Assembly: GCA_015058655.1 (NCBI GenBank)
Contig: SVBX01000009.1
Location: 1-64,000 of the forward strand
Length of the DNA stretch: 64,000 nucleotides
DNA from: Pseudoselenomonas ruminantium
GTDB lineage: Bacteria > Bacillota > Negativicutes > Selenomonadales > Selenomonadaceae
Direction of reading: 5' to 3'
Positions 9,598-16,536 of this stretch are shown here, piece after piece (within the stretch, counting starts at the first letter, position 1; each line of letters begins with the position of its first letter). Below the pieces are notes generated by a model that had not been told where the DNA came from, did no database searches, and worked only from the letters and a program-made list of their open reading frames with translations. Both the position numbers and the translations under genes were made by a program.

Positions 9598-10044
9598 ATG
9601 AACAATCTGGGATTTGCCGACCACGCAGACAATATGCGCGGGGCGGTGCATCTGGAAGTCTACAAGGCGGGAAGGCTTATCATTGCAGACGATGACCATA
9701 ACCTTATAGTTGCGGCAGGCCGCGCCAAGCTGGCCCGCATGCTGGGGGGCGGCTACACCGGCCATATCACCCATGTAGGCGTGGGCACCGGCTCAGCGGC
9801 AGCTGCATCCGGGGACACGGGCCTCACGGGCACCGTTAAGGTGCCGGTATCAAGCGTGGAGTATGCCAACAACAAGGTGAGATTTAACTTCACCATAGGT
9901 ACCAATGTGGCCAATGACATGGCTATCCGCGAGTTTGGCCTGTTCTTTGCGGACAACACCCTCTTTTCCCGACGGGTGAGAAAATCCACCATTGGCAAAG
10001 AGGATGATATTCAGATTACCGGCTATTGGGAAATCTATTTCTGA
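9598..10044 (+). CDS. Phage tail-associated protein of unknown function
   Basis: A 148-residue protein with no recognised domain name. It has a Gly-rich centre (MLGGGYTGHITHVGVGTGS), a strand-rich end (VRFNFTIGTNVANDMAIREFGLFF) and no membrane segment. The pattern of a fixed property line, IREFGLFF and a final YWEIYF resembles phage proteins found next to gpI and tail fibre genes. It is probably a fibre or baseplate component. An AGGAGGC site precedes the ATG. Confidence 0.7.
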   Translation: MNNLGFADHADNMRGAVHLEVYKAGRLIIADDDHNLIVAAGRAKLARMLGGGYTGHITHVGVGTGSAAAASGDTGLTGTVKVPVSSVEYANNKVRFNFTIGTNVANDMAIREFGLFFADNTLFSRRVRKSTIGKEDDIQITGYWEIYF

Positions 10045-10064
10045 TTGATAAGGAGGAAAAATAA

Positions 10065-10502
10065 ATGGCAAATGTACCTGAGAGTGCAACCTGGAAAGAT
10101 GGCGTTTATCAGCTTGAGACCACAGACCCCCTGCTGGGTGGCGTTAATGGCGTAATGAACCAGGCCAGCAAAGACCTGGCATGCAGGACGAAATACCTCA
10201 AGCAGGTGGCTGATGGCCATACAAGCGAAATCAACCAGGCCCGTGGCGGCAAGGCGAATCTTGACGAACGCTTCAAGGCTTTGGAAATGACTTCAAAGCA
10301 GGGTGATTTTACTTTCAATGGCACCACCGGCACCACGGTTTCCCACACCATTGGCAACACTAACTATGTTGTCAATGTCGCGGCCACGGCAGGCACTAAC
10401 GGCGATTTGGGTGATATCTATATTTCCCGTGGTGCCTACTACTTTACCGTCTACAACACCGGCGGTTACAAGGGCAATGGCCGTTATCAGATCCTGAATT
10501 GA
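10065..10502 (+). CDS. Short tail fibre-like protein
   Basis: A 145-residue protein. Its N terminus (residues 1-48: WKDGVYQLETTDPLLGGVNG, then MNQASKDLACRTKYLK) resembles the attachment end of tail fibres, which binds the baseplate. The rest is a short coiled stretch and a beta-rich tail (GTTVSHTIGNTNYVVNVAAT). The lack of a long shaft suggests a minimal fibre or an adaptor for the DGR-diversified protein encoded two genes downstream. AAGGAGG precedes the ATG. Confidence 0.7.
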   Translation: MANVPESATWKDGVYQLETTDPLLGGVNGVMNQASKDLACRTKYLKQVADGHTSEINQARGGKANLDERFKALEMTSKQGDFTFNGTTGTTVSHTIGNTNYVVNVAATAGTNGDLGDIYISRGAYYFTVYNTGGYKGNGRYQILN

Positions 10503-10517
10503 TAAGGAGGCATAGAA

Positions 10518-10922
10518 ATGCTGGATATCGTTGTAATCAATCCCGACATGAACCATGCGGATTTTTCCGTGAATGAAAAAGACCATTCTGTTATTGACCT
10601 CCACGATTTCACTCTGGGAGATCTCAGGGTGAGGGGGCGGAGCTTTGACCTCAGGGAGCATTGGGGCGGCATTGCCCGTATCTTCTGCGAGTATAACGGG
10701 GACTTGTCCACGGACAATACTGTAGACCACCCCTACATGTTGGCTGAAATTTATGTGCCGCCCATCGACACTAAGACGATCCCCACGGGCCAGCGCGATG
10801 CCAGCGGGCAGGAAATCACCAAAACCGAAATTGTTTGGCCTGACTTGTCCGATACGCGGATTTTGCTTTACCCCATCCCCGGCCCCGTGGAAACTGAGAA
10901 TGACAATGAGGAGGAAAACTAA
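10518..10922 (+). CDS. Phage protein of unknown function upstream of the DGR target
   Basis: A 134-residue acidic protein with no recognised family. Most of it looks beta-rich (FTLGDLRVRGRSFDLREHWG), and it ends in an acidic tail (ETENDNEEEN). The DGR target starts directly after its stop codon, with GAGGAAAAC as its ribosome site inside this gene's end. The two are therefore very likely co-translated, and this protein may be an adaptor or chaperone for the variable protein; that is only inferred from position. Confidence 0.65.
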   Translation: MLDIVVINPDMNHADFSVNEKDHSVIDLHDFTLGDLRVRGRSFDLREHWGGIARIFCEYNGDLSTDNTVDHPYMLAEIYVPPIDTKTIPTGQRDASGQEITKTEIVWPDLSDTRILLYPIPGPVETENDNEEEN

Positions 10923-12323
10923 ATGATTAAAGACCTTTCTTTGAAAGCAATCCGCGAGCAGATTATGTCCGGCATGCGTGACGTTACCTTCAAGACGGAT
11001 GACGGCGCGACCACCGAAATGGTGTATATTCCGAAGTTCACTATTCCCGCCGGTGCCTATGATGGCGGTGCTTTCCCTGCCGAACCTCTGAATCTGGGTG
11101 GCTTCTTCATCGACAAGTATCAGTGTTCGCACCAGACCGGCGATAATGCCAACATCCCCGTTTCCCTGCCGGGCCGTATCCCCTGGGCAAATGTTAACCA
11201 GACTGAAGCAAAGACGGCCTGCGCTGCCCGCGTCATTAACGGCGTGGCTTGCCACTTGCCCACCATGAAAGAATGGGCAACCGTCTGCTTCCTTACCAAG
11301 CTGCTGGGGCATGATATCCACGGCAATAACAACTATGGCAAGGATTACCGCGACAGCAACGCCTGGGGTAACTATGGCGTACCTGATAAGACCTGTGATG
11401 GCCGTGTGCTGACCGGCACCGGCCCCGTGTCCTGGAGCTGTGACGGCACCAGCAAGGGCGTGTTTGATATCGTTGGCAATGTTTGGGAGTGGATGGACTT
11501 CAACATTGAGAACGGTGTCTACACCCACCAGAAGCAGGCCCTTATCAATGATGCAGACGGCATCACGGCAGTGGATAAGACTATCACCATTGACAATGTT
11601 GAAGACATTGACGCATGGCCTGCAACTGGCCTTATCCTTATTGGCACCGAATACATCACCTATGATGCCATTGACAAGCAGACCGCTACCACGGCGGTGC
11701 TGTCTAACTGTACCCGTGGTGCCAAGAGCTCCACGGCGGCTGCTCATGCAAATGATGCAGTGGTTTATCAGCTGACGGATTACTGCGTAATCCCCGGCGG
11801 TGCTACGGCCTATTTTGCAGCCAATGTTTCTGCCAGCGCGACTTCCTTTGCCTTCAATGACCTGCTGAACGGCCCGGACAATAACGGCTTTAGTGTGGGC
11901 GATACTTTGCAGATGGGCACAGAGCAGGCTATTGTCACAGCGGTAGAGAGCAACACCCTCACCGTGAGCCGTGGCGCAAATGGTAGCACTGCCATTGCTC
12001 ATAACAGCGGCGATGCCTTCACCAAGATTTCCCCGCAGATGAGCAACGGCGATCCTGCCGGTGATGCGAACCAGTACGCAAAGATTAACACTATGCGCTT
12101 TGAATCCGACCTTGCACCCCTTGCCCTTCCCAAGAATGTAGGCACCGGCACTGAAGAATGGAAGGACGGCTTCTGGCTCCGTTCGAAAGGCTCGCGGGCT
12201 GCCCTCCGTGGCGGCGACTGGAGCAATGGCGGCGATGCCCGTTCTGGCTTCTCCCTGTCCCTCAGCCACGCGCCGTCGATTCGCTACGCTTCCTTCGGCT
12301 TCCGCGCCGCTTTGTCTATCTGA
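10923..12323 (+). CDS. DGR target protein: C-type-lectin/FGE-like variable receptor-binding protein
   Basis: A 466-residue protein likely to bind the host receptor. Residues about 30-195 match the formylglycine-generating-enzyme/C-type-lectin fold (MVYIPKFTIPAG, GGFFIDKYQCSHQ, LPTMKEWATVC, FDIVGNVWEWMDF). Residues about 205-375 are an insertion with two similar beta domains, each ending in a CTRGA or VSRGA segment followed by AHANDAV or AHNSGDA. The fold resumes at FWLRSKGSRAALRGG, and the C-terminal 44 residues (423-466) are the variable region. Twelve residues there differ from the template: 428, 432, 434, 438, 444, 446, 448, 449, 453, 455, 457 and 458. Having the variable repeat at the extreme C terminus is standard for DGR targets. 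Confidence 0.92.
   Translation: MIKDLSLKAIREQIMSGMRDVTFKTDDGATTEMVYIPKFTIPAGAYDGGAFPAEPLNLGGFFIDKYQCSHQTGDNANIPVSLPGRIPWANVNQTEAKTACAARVINGVACHLPTMKEWATVCFLTKLLGHDIHGNNNYGKDYRDSNAWGNYGVPDKTCDGRVLTGTGPVSWSCDGTSKGVFDIVGNVWEWMDFNIENGVYTHQKQALINDADGITAVDKTITIDNVEDIDAWPATGLILIGTEYITYDAIDKQTATTAVLSNCTRGAKSSTAAAHANDAVVYQLTDYCVIPGGATAYFAANVSASATSFAFNDLLNGPDNNGFSVGDTLQMGTEQAIVTAVESNTLTVSRGANGSTAIAHNSGDAFTKISPQMSNGDPAGDANQYAKINTMRFESDLAPLALPKNVGTGTEEWKDGFWLRSKGSRAALRGGDWSNGGDARSGFSLSLSHAPSIRYASFGFRAALSI
12189..12320 (+). repeat. DGR variable repeat (VR) with initiation-of-mutagenic-homing end
   Basis: Aligns without gaps to the TR at an offset of 613. In 12189-12311 there are 14 differences, all at TR adenines (A to G four times, A to C five, A to T five). 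12295-12311 is a GC-rich stretch identical to the TR. It is followed by differences at 12312 (T for TR C, the first non-adenine change) and 12320 (C for TR A), which fits the IMH/IMH* boundary where homing begins. Confidence 0.95.
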
Positions 12324-12347
12324 AATCTGTCAGCCTGATAATCTGAT

Positions 12348-12367
12348 GGCCTCGCGGTAGCGAGGCC
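12348..12367 (+). other. DGR target-site hairpin/cruciform
   Basis: A perfect 8-bp inverted repeat (GGCCTCGC with GCGAGGCC) around a 4-nt GGTA loop, starting 27 nt after the VR. An 8-bp stem with a 4-nt loop downstream of the VR is the form known to stimulate homing in phage DGRs. No T-run follows, so a terminator is unlikely. Confidence 0.75.
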
Positions 12368-12390
12368 TTAACCCCAAAGGAGATAACGAA

Positions 12391-12765
12391 TTGGAAGAAA
12401 ACAATAGCAATGCACCAACCAAAAGCGGATTTAAGGGACTTAAAATCCAAACCAAGACAGAAGATATGATTGGGTACATGTATATAGTGCTCAGGCAGTA
12501 TCCAAAATCTGAGAAATTCGTGCTGGCAGCAGAAACCAAAAGGGCGGCCCTTGAACTCATGGAGCTTATCATATCCTGCAATAAGCACTATATGAAGAAG
12601 ACCACTATGAGAGATATGGACATCCAGCTGGATACTTTGCGGGCCATGGTGAGGCTGGGGCATACGCTGGGCTTTTTGAAGAATCATCCTTATGAGGTGT
12701 TATCAGGCAAGATAGATGAGATAGGCCGTATGATTGGCGGCTGGATGAAGAGTATACAAGCATAA
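12391..12765 (+). CDS. avd: Avd, DGR accessory variability determinant
   Basis: A 124-residue, mostly helical basic protein (residues about 28-120), matching the four-helix-bundle Avd family (S23-like). Visible traits are EDMIGYMYIVLRQYPKSEKF, LAAETKRAALELMELI and LRAMVRLGHTLGFL. Avd forms a pentamer that binds the reverse transcriptase and the TR RNA and is needed for cDNA synthesis. The TTG start follows AAAGGAG. Place and length between VR and TR are typical. Confidence 0.88.
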   Translation: MEENNSNAPTKSGFKGLKIQTKTEDMIGYMYIVLRQYPKSEKFVLAAETKRAALELMELIISCNKHYMKKTTMRDMDIQLDTLRAMVRLGHTLGFLKNHPYEVLSGKIDEIGRMIGGWMKSIQA

Positions 12766-12801
12766 AATTTTAGGGTGCATGCTGTATCTGCGCACTGGCC
12801 C

Positions 12802-12933
12802 GGCTCGCGGGCTGCCATCCGTGGCGGCAACTGGAACAATGGCGGCAATGCCCGTTCTGGCTTCTACCTGAACCTCAACAACGCGCCGTCGAATCGCAAC
12901 GCTAACATCGGCTTCCGCGCCGCTCTGTCTATA
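12802..12933 (+). repeat. DGR template repeat (TR)
   Basis: Non-coding template for the VR. The core 12802-12924 has 23 adenines, mostly as AAC/AAT codons in the frame matching the target: ten Asn codons plus one Tyr and two Ile codons that start with or contain A. In the current VR, 12 of these 13 codons differ. AAY codons are the usual DGR design because A changes there give many amino acids but no stop codon. Confidence 0.95.
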
Positions 12934-13028
12934 TGTCAGAAGATGCAGGGTAAAGCTGACCCCGCATACAGTTACTTAGACAAAGGAGCATGTGTCCTTG
13001 TTTTGAAAAAAGCAAAAATAAGTTACCA

Positions 13029-13069
13029 AGCGCCCGCTCAGTAGGCAGAAAGACCGAAAAGCGGGCGCT
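13029..13069 (+). other. Perfect stem-loop in the TR-RT spacer
   Basis: A perfect 10-bp inverted repeat (AGCGCCCGCT with AGCGGGCGCT) with a 21-nt loop, 17 nt before the reverse transcriptase start. A weaker stem lies upstream (about 12981-13003). The spacer after the TR is part of the template RNA in studied DGRs and is bound by RT-Avd, so this may be its structural core. A regulatory or terminator role is possible, but the T-run is poor. Confidence 0.5.
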
Positions 13070-13086
13070 ATTCATTTAGGAGAACT

Positions 13087-14136
13087 ATGAAAACCTACAA
13101 TGACTTATACCCAAAAATCTATAGCTTCCAAAATCTCCTGCTGGCTTACCAGAAAGCTAAGAAGTGCAAGAGGTACAGGCCGGAGGTATTGAAATTCACA
13201 GAACACCTGGAAGAAAATCTGATAGACATACAAAACTCCCTTATCTACAAGACCTATGAGCCTGGCAGATATAGGGAGTTTTATGTTTATGATCCAAAGA
13301 CGCGGCTGGTGCTGGCTGCGCCGTTCCGGGACAGGGTAGTGCATCACGCCCTGTGCAATCTCATAGAGCCTATATTTGATAGAACCTTCATCTATGACAG
13401 CTACGCTTGCAGGAATGACAAGGGCACCCACAAAGGCGTGGAAAGGCTCATATACTTCCTAAGGAAAATGAAGGCCAGACACGGGAAAGTATACGCCCTG
13501 AAGTGTGATGTTCACCATTACTTCCAAAGCATAGACTGCGCTATCCTGGAGGGGCTTATCAGGAAGAAGATATGGGACAGGGAGGCTCAATGGCTTTTCC
13601 ATAAGATACTTTATAGCGCCGTGGATGAAGGCGGCAGGGCTGTGGGCGTTCCTTTGGGAAATCTCACCAGCCAGCTTTCCGGGAACATCTACCTCAATGA
13701 ATTGGATCACTTTGTAAAGCAGGAGCTGAGGTGTAAATATTATCTTCGCTACATGGATGATTTCATATTGTTGCACCCGGACAAAGCCCAGCTCCATGAG
13801 TGGCTGGAAGAAATCAAGGAGTTTGTTGAGCACAGCTTGCTGTTGAGGCTCAACGGCAAAACATCCGTATTCCCCATATCGCAGGGCATAGATTTTCTTG
13901 GGTATAGGATTTGGCCATACAAGTTACTATTGCGCAAGAAGTGCATAACGAGAATGAGGAGAGGAATGGAGCACCTAAAGAGATACAGAAATCAGATCCC
14001 TCCTGAGCATATTCAATCCGTAGTAACTTCATGGTACGGGCACACTCAGAGAGCTGATGTGCCGAATATCAAGGACTGGCTTGAGAAAGAAGCATGGCAG
14101 AATTTCGGCATAGTGCTGAAACGAAAAGAAGATTAG
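13087..14136 (+). CDS. DGR reverse transcriptase
   Basis: A 349-residue reverse transcriptase. The catalytic YMDD is at residues 222-225. Motif 4 reads PLGNLTSQ (189-196), the LGxxxSQ form that marks DGR enzymes instead of QGxxxSP. Other RT features are APFRDRVVHHALCNLIEP, DSYACRNDKGTH and the thumb-proximal GIDFLGYRIWP. There is no maturase or endonuclease domain, as expected. It copies TR RNA with adenine-directed errors together with Avd. TTAGGAGA precedes the ATG, and the holin gene begins 14 nt after the stop. Confidence 0.95.
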   Translation: MKTYNDLYPKIYSFQNLLLAYQKAKKCKRYRPEVLKFTEHLEENLIDIQNSLIYKTYEPGRYREFYVYDPKTRLVLAAPFRDRVVHHALCNLIEPIFDRTFIYDSYACRNDKGTHKGVERLIYFLRKMKARHGKVYALKCDVHHYFQSIDCAILEGLIRKKIWDREAQWLFHKILYSAVDEGGRAVGVPLGNLTSQLSGNIYLNELDHFVKQELRCKYYLRYMDDFILLHPDKAQLHEWLEEIKEFVEHSLLLRLNGKTSVFPISQGIDFLGYRIWPYKLLLRKKCITRMRRGMEHLKRYRNQIPPEHIQSVVTSWYGHTQRADVPNIKDWLEKEAWQNFGIVLKRKED

Positions 14137-14150
14137 CGGGAGGGCGAGGA

Positions 14151-14585
14151 ATGTATGATTTATTTCTTGGCGTATTGCCCAGCAGGGCAAGCGCTGTGGG
14201 CAGCAGCATAATAGGAGCAATAGGAATGGTAATCACATACCTTTTTGGCGGCTGGACTTCGGCGCTGGAAGCGCTGGTGGTAGCCATGGCCATAGACTAC
14301 GCCACGGGGATAATGGCGGCATATATCAATCCCCGCTCCCATCTTGATTCAAGGGTGGGCTTCAGGGGCATAGGCAAAAAGCTGATGATACTTTCCCTTG
14401 TATCTTTGGCACATTTCTTGGACATGGCCACAGGCCAGACTGTGATCAGCCTGGTGGTCACATGGTTCTATTTCGGCAATGAGGGGCTTTCCATCATTGA
14501 AAACGCTGCCAAGGCAGGCGTGCCGGTGCCTGAGAAATTGCGGAAATCATTGAAGCAGCTGCATGAGGAGAAAAGGGAGCCGTAA
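14151..14585 (+). CDS. Phage holin (TcdE/toxin secretion-lysis holin family)
   Basis: A 144-residue membrane protein with about four hydrophobic segments (SIIGAIGMVITYLFGG, LVVAMAIDYATGIMAAYI, LMILSLVSLAHFLDM, VISLVVTWFYFG). DYATGIMAAYI and YFGNEGLSIIENAAKAGVPVPEKL are diagnostic of this holin family. It would form the pores that release or trigger the endolysin. A GGGAGGGCGAGGA stretch precedes the ATG. It is the first gene of the lysis module, directly after the DGR. Confidence 0.92.
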   Translation: MYDLFLGVLPSRASAVGSSIIGAIGMVITYLFGGWTSALEALVVAMAIDYATGIMAAYINPRSHLDSRVGFRGIGKKLMILSLVSLAHFLDMATGQTVISLVVTWFYFGNEGLSIIENAAKAGVPVPEKLRKSLKQLHEEKREP

Positions 14586-14602
14586 GCGGAGGCGAATGAA
14601 AA

Positions 14603-14782
14603 TTGACAAAGCTATTGGCGAAGTTACAGACATTGCAGAGATCGAACAGAGAGCGGCGCTTGCGCTGCCGTGGCTATCAGCCGGGGGCCATGAGCGACCG
14701 CTTCCGGCTTTGGTGGAACGATGATGATGAATGTGTCATAGAAGAAAGGGGCAGAGACGATGAAGCAAGCAGTTACGATTAA
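14603..14782 (+). CDS. Small basic/acidic phage protein between holin and amidase
   Basis: A possible 59-residue protein. It has a basic N-terminal half (residues 1-25, Arg/Lys-rich) and an acidic C-terminal half (WWNDDDECVIEERGRDD). The TTG start lies about 10 nt after GGAGG. An ATG in another frame at 14596 has worse spacing and gives only 42 residues. The end overlaps the amidase start by 23 nt. No family is recognised; the only support is ribosome site, packing and the lack of other genes in the gap. Confidence 0.4.
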   Translation: MTKLLAKLQTLQRSNRERRLRCRGYQPGAMSDRFRLWWNDDDECVIEERGRDDEASSYD

Positions 14783-15392
14783 AGACCTGGAGCGGCTGGC
14801 AGATGAAGCCAGGGCGCGGGTGTGGGATAACGCTGCCGCATACGGCAGGGAGCCTAAGATCTATATGCACTGGAGCGCCGGGCACTATGACCAATGCCAT
14901 GATAGTTACCATGTCTGCATCACCGGCGGCGGAGAAGTCTATCTGATGGCACCGCTCTATGAAACTACCGACGGCACCTGGAAGCGCAACAGCGGCGCTA
15001 TCAATGTAGCTATCAATGGGTGCTGGGATGCGGGGAGTAACGACCTTGGCAGTGAGCCACCCACAGAAGTGCAGCTTGAGGCCCTGGCCCAGGTGGTGGC
15101 CGCCATAGCCAATGGCTTGTGGCTTACCATCGACAAAGCTCATGTGATGACCCATGGCGAAGCCGCTAATAATGAAGATGGCTATTATGATGCCCACCAG
15201 CCTTATGCCTGGTGGAATGACAGCTACGGAGATGGGGACACCCGGGGTGATCTGGAATATCTTGGTACGCCCAAAAGCCCCTGTTATAACCCCCACGCCA
15301 CAGACGGAAGCCGTGGTGGGGATGTGCTGAGGGGCAACGCCAATTTTTACCGCGACATGTGGAAGATAGCGGAAGAGGTGCAAGAAGGATGA
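14760..15392 (+). CDS. Endolysin, N-acetylmuramoyl-L-alanine amidase (Amidase_2/PGRP fold)
   Basis: A 210-residue amidase that would cut the bond between muramic acid and the stem peptide. Family features are YMHWSAGHYD with the first zinc His, YHVCITGGGEVY, NSGAINVAINGCWDAG, and the TEVQLEALAQVVAAI helix. VMTHGEAAN has the later His-containing motif. No signal peptide is seen, so export depends on the holin. It lies downstream of the holin and is coupled by ATGA overlap to the next lysis gene. Confidence 0.88.
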   Translation: MKQAVTIKDLERLADEARARVWDNAAAYGREPKIYMHWSAGHYDQCHDSYHVCITGGGEVYLMAPLYETTDGTWKRNSGAINVAINGCWDAGSNDLGSEPPTEVQLEALAQVVAAIANGLWLTIDKAHVMTHGEAANNEDGYYDAHQPYAWWNDSYGDGDTRGDLEYLGTPKSPCYNPHATDGSRGGDVLRGNANFYRDMWKIAEEVQEG

Positions 15393-16006
15393 CAAAGCAC
15401 GAAATAGCTTATGAGATTGCCCGTGGCCTGCTTGAAACCGGCGTGGAGGGCGGCTATGATGCTGTCAGCTGCAGCACGGGCGGTAACTATCCATCCATTG
15501 GCTGTAGCCAATGGGAGGGAGGCAGGGCGAATGACCTTCTGAGCAAAATTCCCGGTGGCGCGAGGTTCATAGGCAGAGCTTACAATGACATTGCGGATGC
15601 AGGAGAGCTTGACGAACTGGCAGAACTGCTGGATAGCGAAGCAGGCCAGCGGGTACAACTGGAACAGCTCATAGAAGATTGTGAGGGCTATGTGGAGGAA
15701 CTGCAGACTATCGTCTTTTTAGATGATAGCCGTTGCATCATCTACGCCGGGATGTGGTGCCCTACCAGCACCAGCGTGGTGAACCGCTTCATCCGCCGGC
15801 GTCAGGAGCGTGGCTACAACATCAGGAGCCTTGAGGCCCTGCGCGACATGTTCCGGGATGAGTATGCAGCTGCCGCCTGCATCCCAGCAAACTGCTATGA
15901 AGGCTATGCAAACAGGGCGGAAAATACCTACCAATATGTAGCGGCCGTAGACCTAACCACGGCCTATGGCGTGCCCGTCTATGGGGAAGGGCCTTTTGGC
16001 CGGTGA
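15389..16006 (+). CDS. Lysozyme-like lysis-module protein (function tentative)
   Basis: A 205-residue protein overlapping the amidase stop. Residues about 18-55 (VEGGYDAVSC, then YPSIGCSQWEGGRANDLL) resemble the EGxY...SIGxxQWxGxRAxxLL pattern of lysozyme-like domains in phage cell-wall hydrolases, with the early Glu as candidate catalytic residue. The later part (about 110-150) has MWCPTSTSVVNRFIRRR and no known wall-binding repeat. It could be a second muramidase next to the amidase or a tail-tip hydrolase. The match is by eye only. Confidence 0.55.
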   Translation: MTKHEIAYEIARGLLETGVEGGYDAVSCSTGGNYPSIGCSQWEGGRANDLLSKIPGGARFIGRAYNDIADAGELDELAELLDSEAGQRVQLEQLIEDCEGYVEELQTIVFLDDSRCIIYAGMWCPTSTSVVNRFIRRRQERGYNIRSLEALRDMFRDEYAAAACIPANCYEGYANRAENTYQYVAAVDLTTAYGVPVYGEGPFGR

Positions 16007-16027
16007 CTTGATTTTTGTGCAAAAATC

Positions 16028-16068
16028 GGCCACTTACTTTACATAAAAAGTAAAGCAGGTGGCCATGT
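16028..16068 (+). terminator. Hairpin after the lysozyme-like gene
   Basis: Two stacked stems, GGCCAC/GTGGCC outside and CTTTAC/GTAAAG inside, separated by a small internal loop and closed by an A-rich loop. ATGTTTTCG follows. It probably ends or weakens transcription before the spanin-like genes. Confidence 0.5.
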
Positions 16069-16107
16069 TTTCGTTAAAAGACAAGCTATAGAAAAGGAGG
16101 TAGAACC

Positions 16108-16536
16108 TTGAATGAAAAGCAAAAACTTATCCTGGCGGGTATTGGTACTGCTCTTTTTATTGCTTTTTGTGTCGCTGCCCTTTGGTTCCTGTTCCGGGAC
16201 ATCCGAACAGACCCGGGAGCAAGTGACCCTGTCAATGAGCGACTTCAAGACCTTGAGAGAGAACAGCAGGAGACAGCAGGAGCTATTGACGCAGCTATCG
16301 AAAGAACTGCAGACAGCCAGGGAACAGCTGCAGACCTCACGGGGAGAATTGACCATAGTCAAGGCATCGTTGACGAAATCTCAATCGCAAACGATGGAGC
16401 TAGAGAGGGAGTTGGCAGAGCAGAAACAGCTGTCACAGAAGCTGCAAGCGCAATTGACAGAGCTGCAGGACTTGCAGATGAATGCCAGGAGCTCATTAGA
16501 AGCAGCGAATCAATCCTTGAAAAGTATGACAGATGA
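16108..16536 (+). CDS. Inner-membrane spanin-like protein, overlapping frame A
   Basis: A 142-residue protein with an N-terminal membrane anchor (residues about 7-29, LILAGIGTALFIAFCVAALW) followed by a long Ala/Glu-rich helix ending in SILEKYDR. This is the layout of Rz-type inner-membrane spanins or of small phage membrane proteins. The TTG start is 7 nt after AAAAGGAGG, an ideal distance. The whole gene except 4 nt lies inside another reading frame (next entry). One of the two could be a shadow; the membrane segment in both frames partly reflects a T-rich stretch. Confidence 0.55.
   Translation: MNEKQKLILAGIGTALFIAFCVAALWFLFRDIRTDPGASDPVNERLQDLEREQQETAGAIDAAIERTADSQGTAADLTGRIDHSQGIVDEISIANDGAREGVGRAETAVTEAASAIDRAAGLADECQELIRSSESILEKYDR

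Larger units (their letters stand above)
12189..14136 (+). other. Diversity-generating retroelement (VR-hairpin-avd-TR-RT)
   Basis: A complete DGR cassette inside the tail/lysis part of the prophage. It comprises the VR at the 3' end of the target gene, a stem-loop after it, an Avd gene, a TR 613 bp downstream of the VR, a structured spacer and a reverse transcriptase. In known DGRs the TR is copied with errors at adenines and the cDNA replaces the VR. The sequence shows the product of that process: every VR/TR difference in the 123-bp aligned core is at a TR adenine. Confidence 0.95.

Noticed and set aside
10293-12269. A 658-codon open frame on the minus strand opposite the fibre and DGR target genes
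   Set aside because: It covers three convincing plus-strand genes, has no ribosome site or domain, and its length follows from the GC-rich codon pattern of the sense strand.
12348-12367. The hairpin after the VR as a terminator of the target gene
   Set aside because: No T-run follows, and avd starts 24 nt later; the 8-bp/4-nt geometry fits a DGR hairpin better.
12775-13044. An 89-codon open frame containing the template repeat
   Set aside because: Most of it is simply the TR read in the target's frame. There is no ribosome site, and TRs are non-coding templates.
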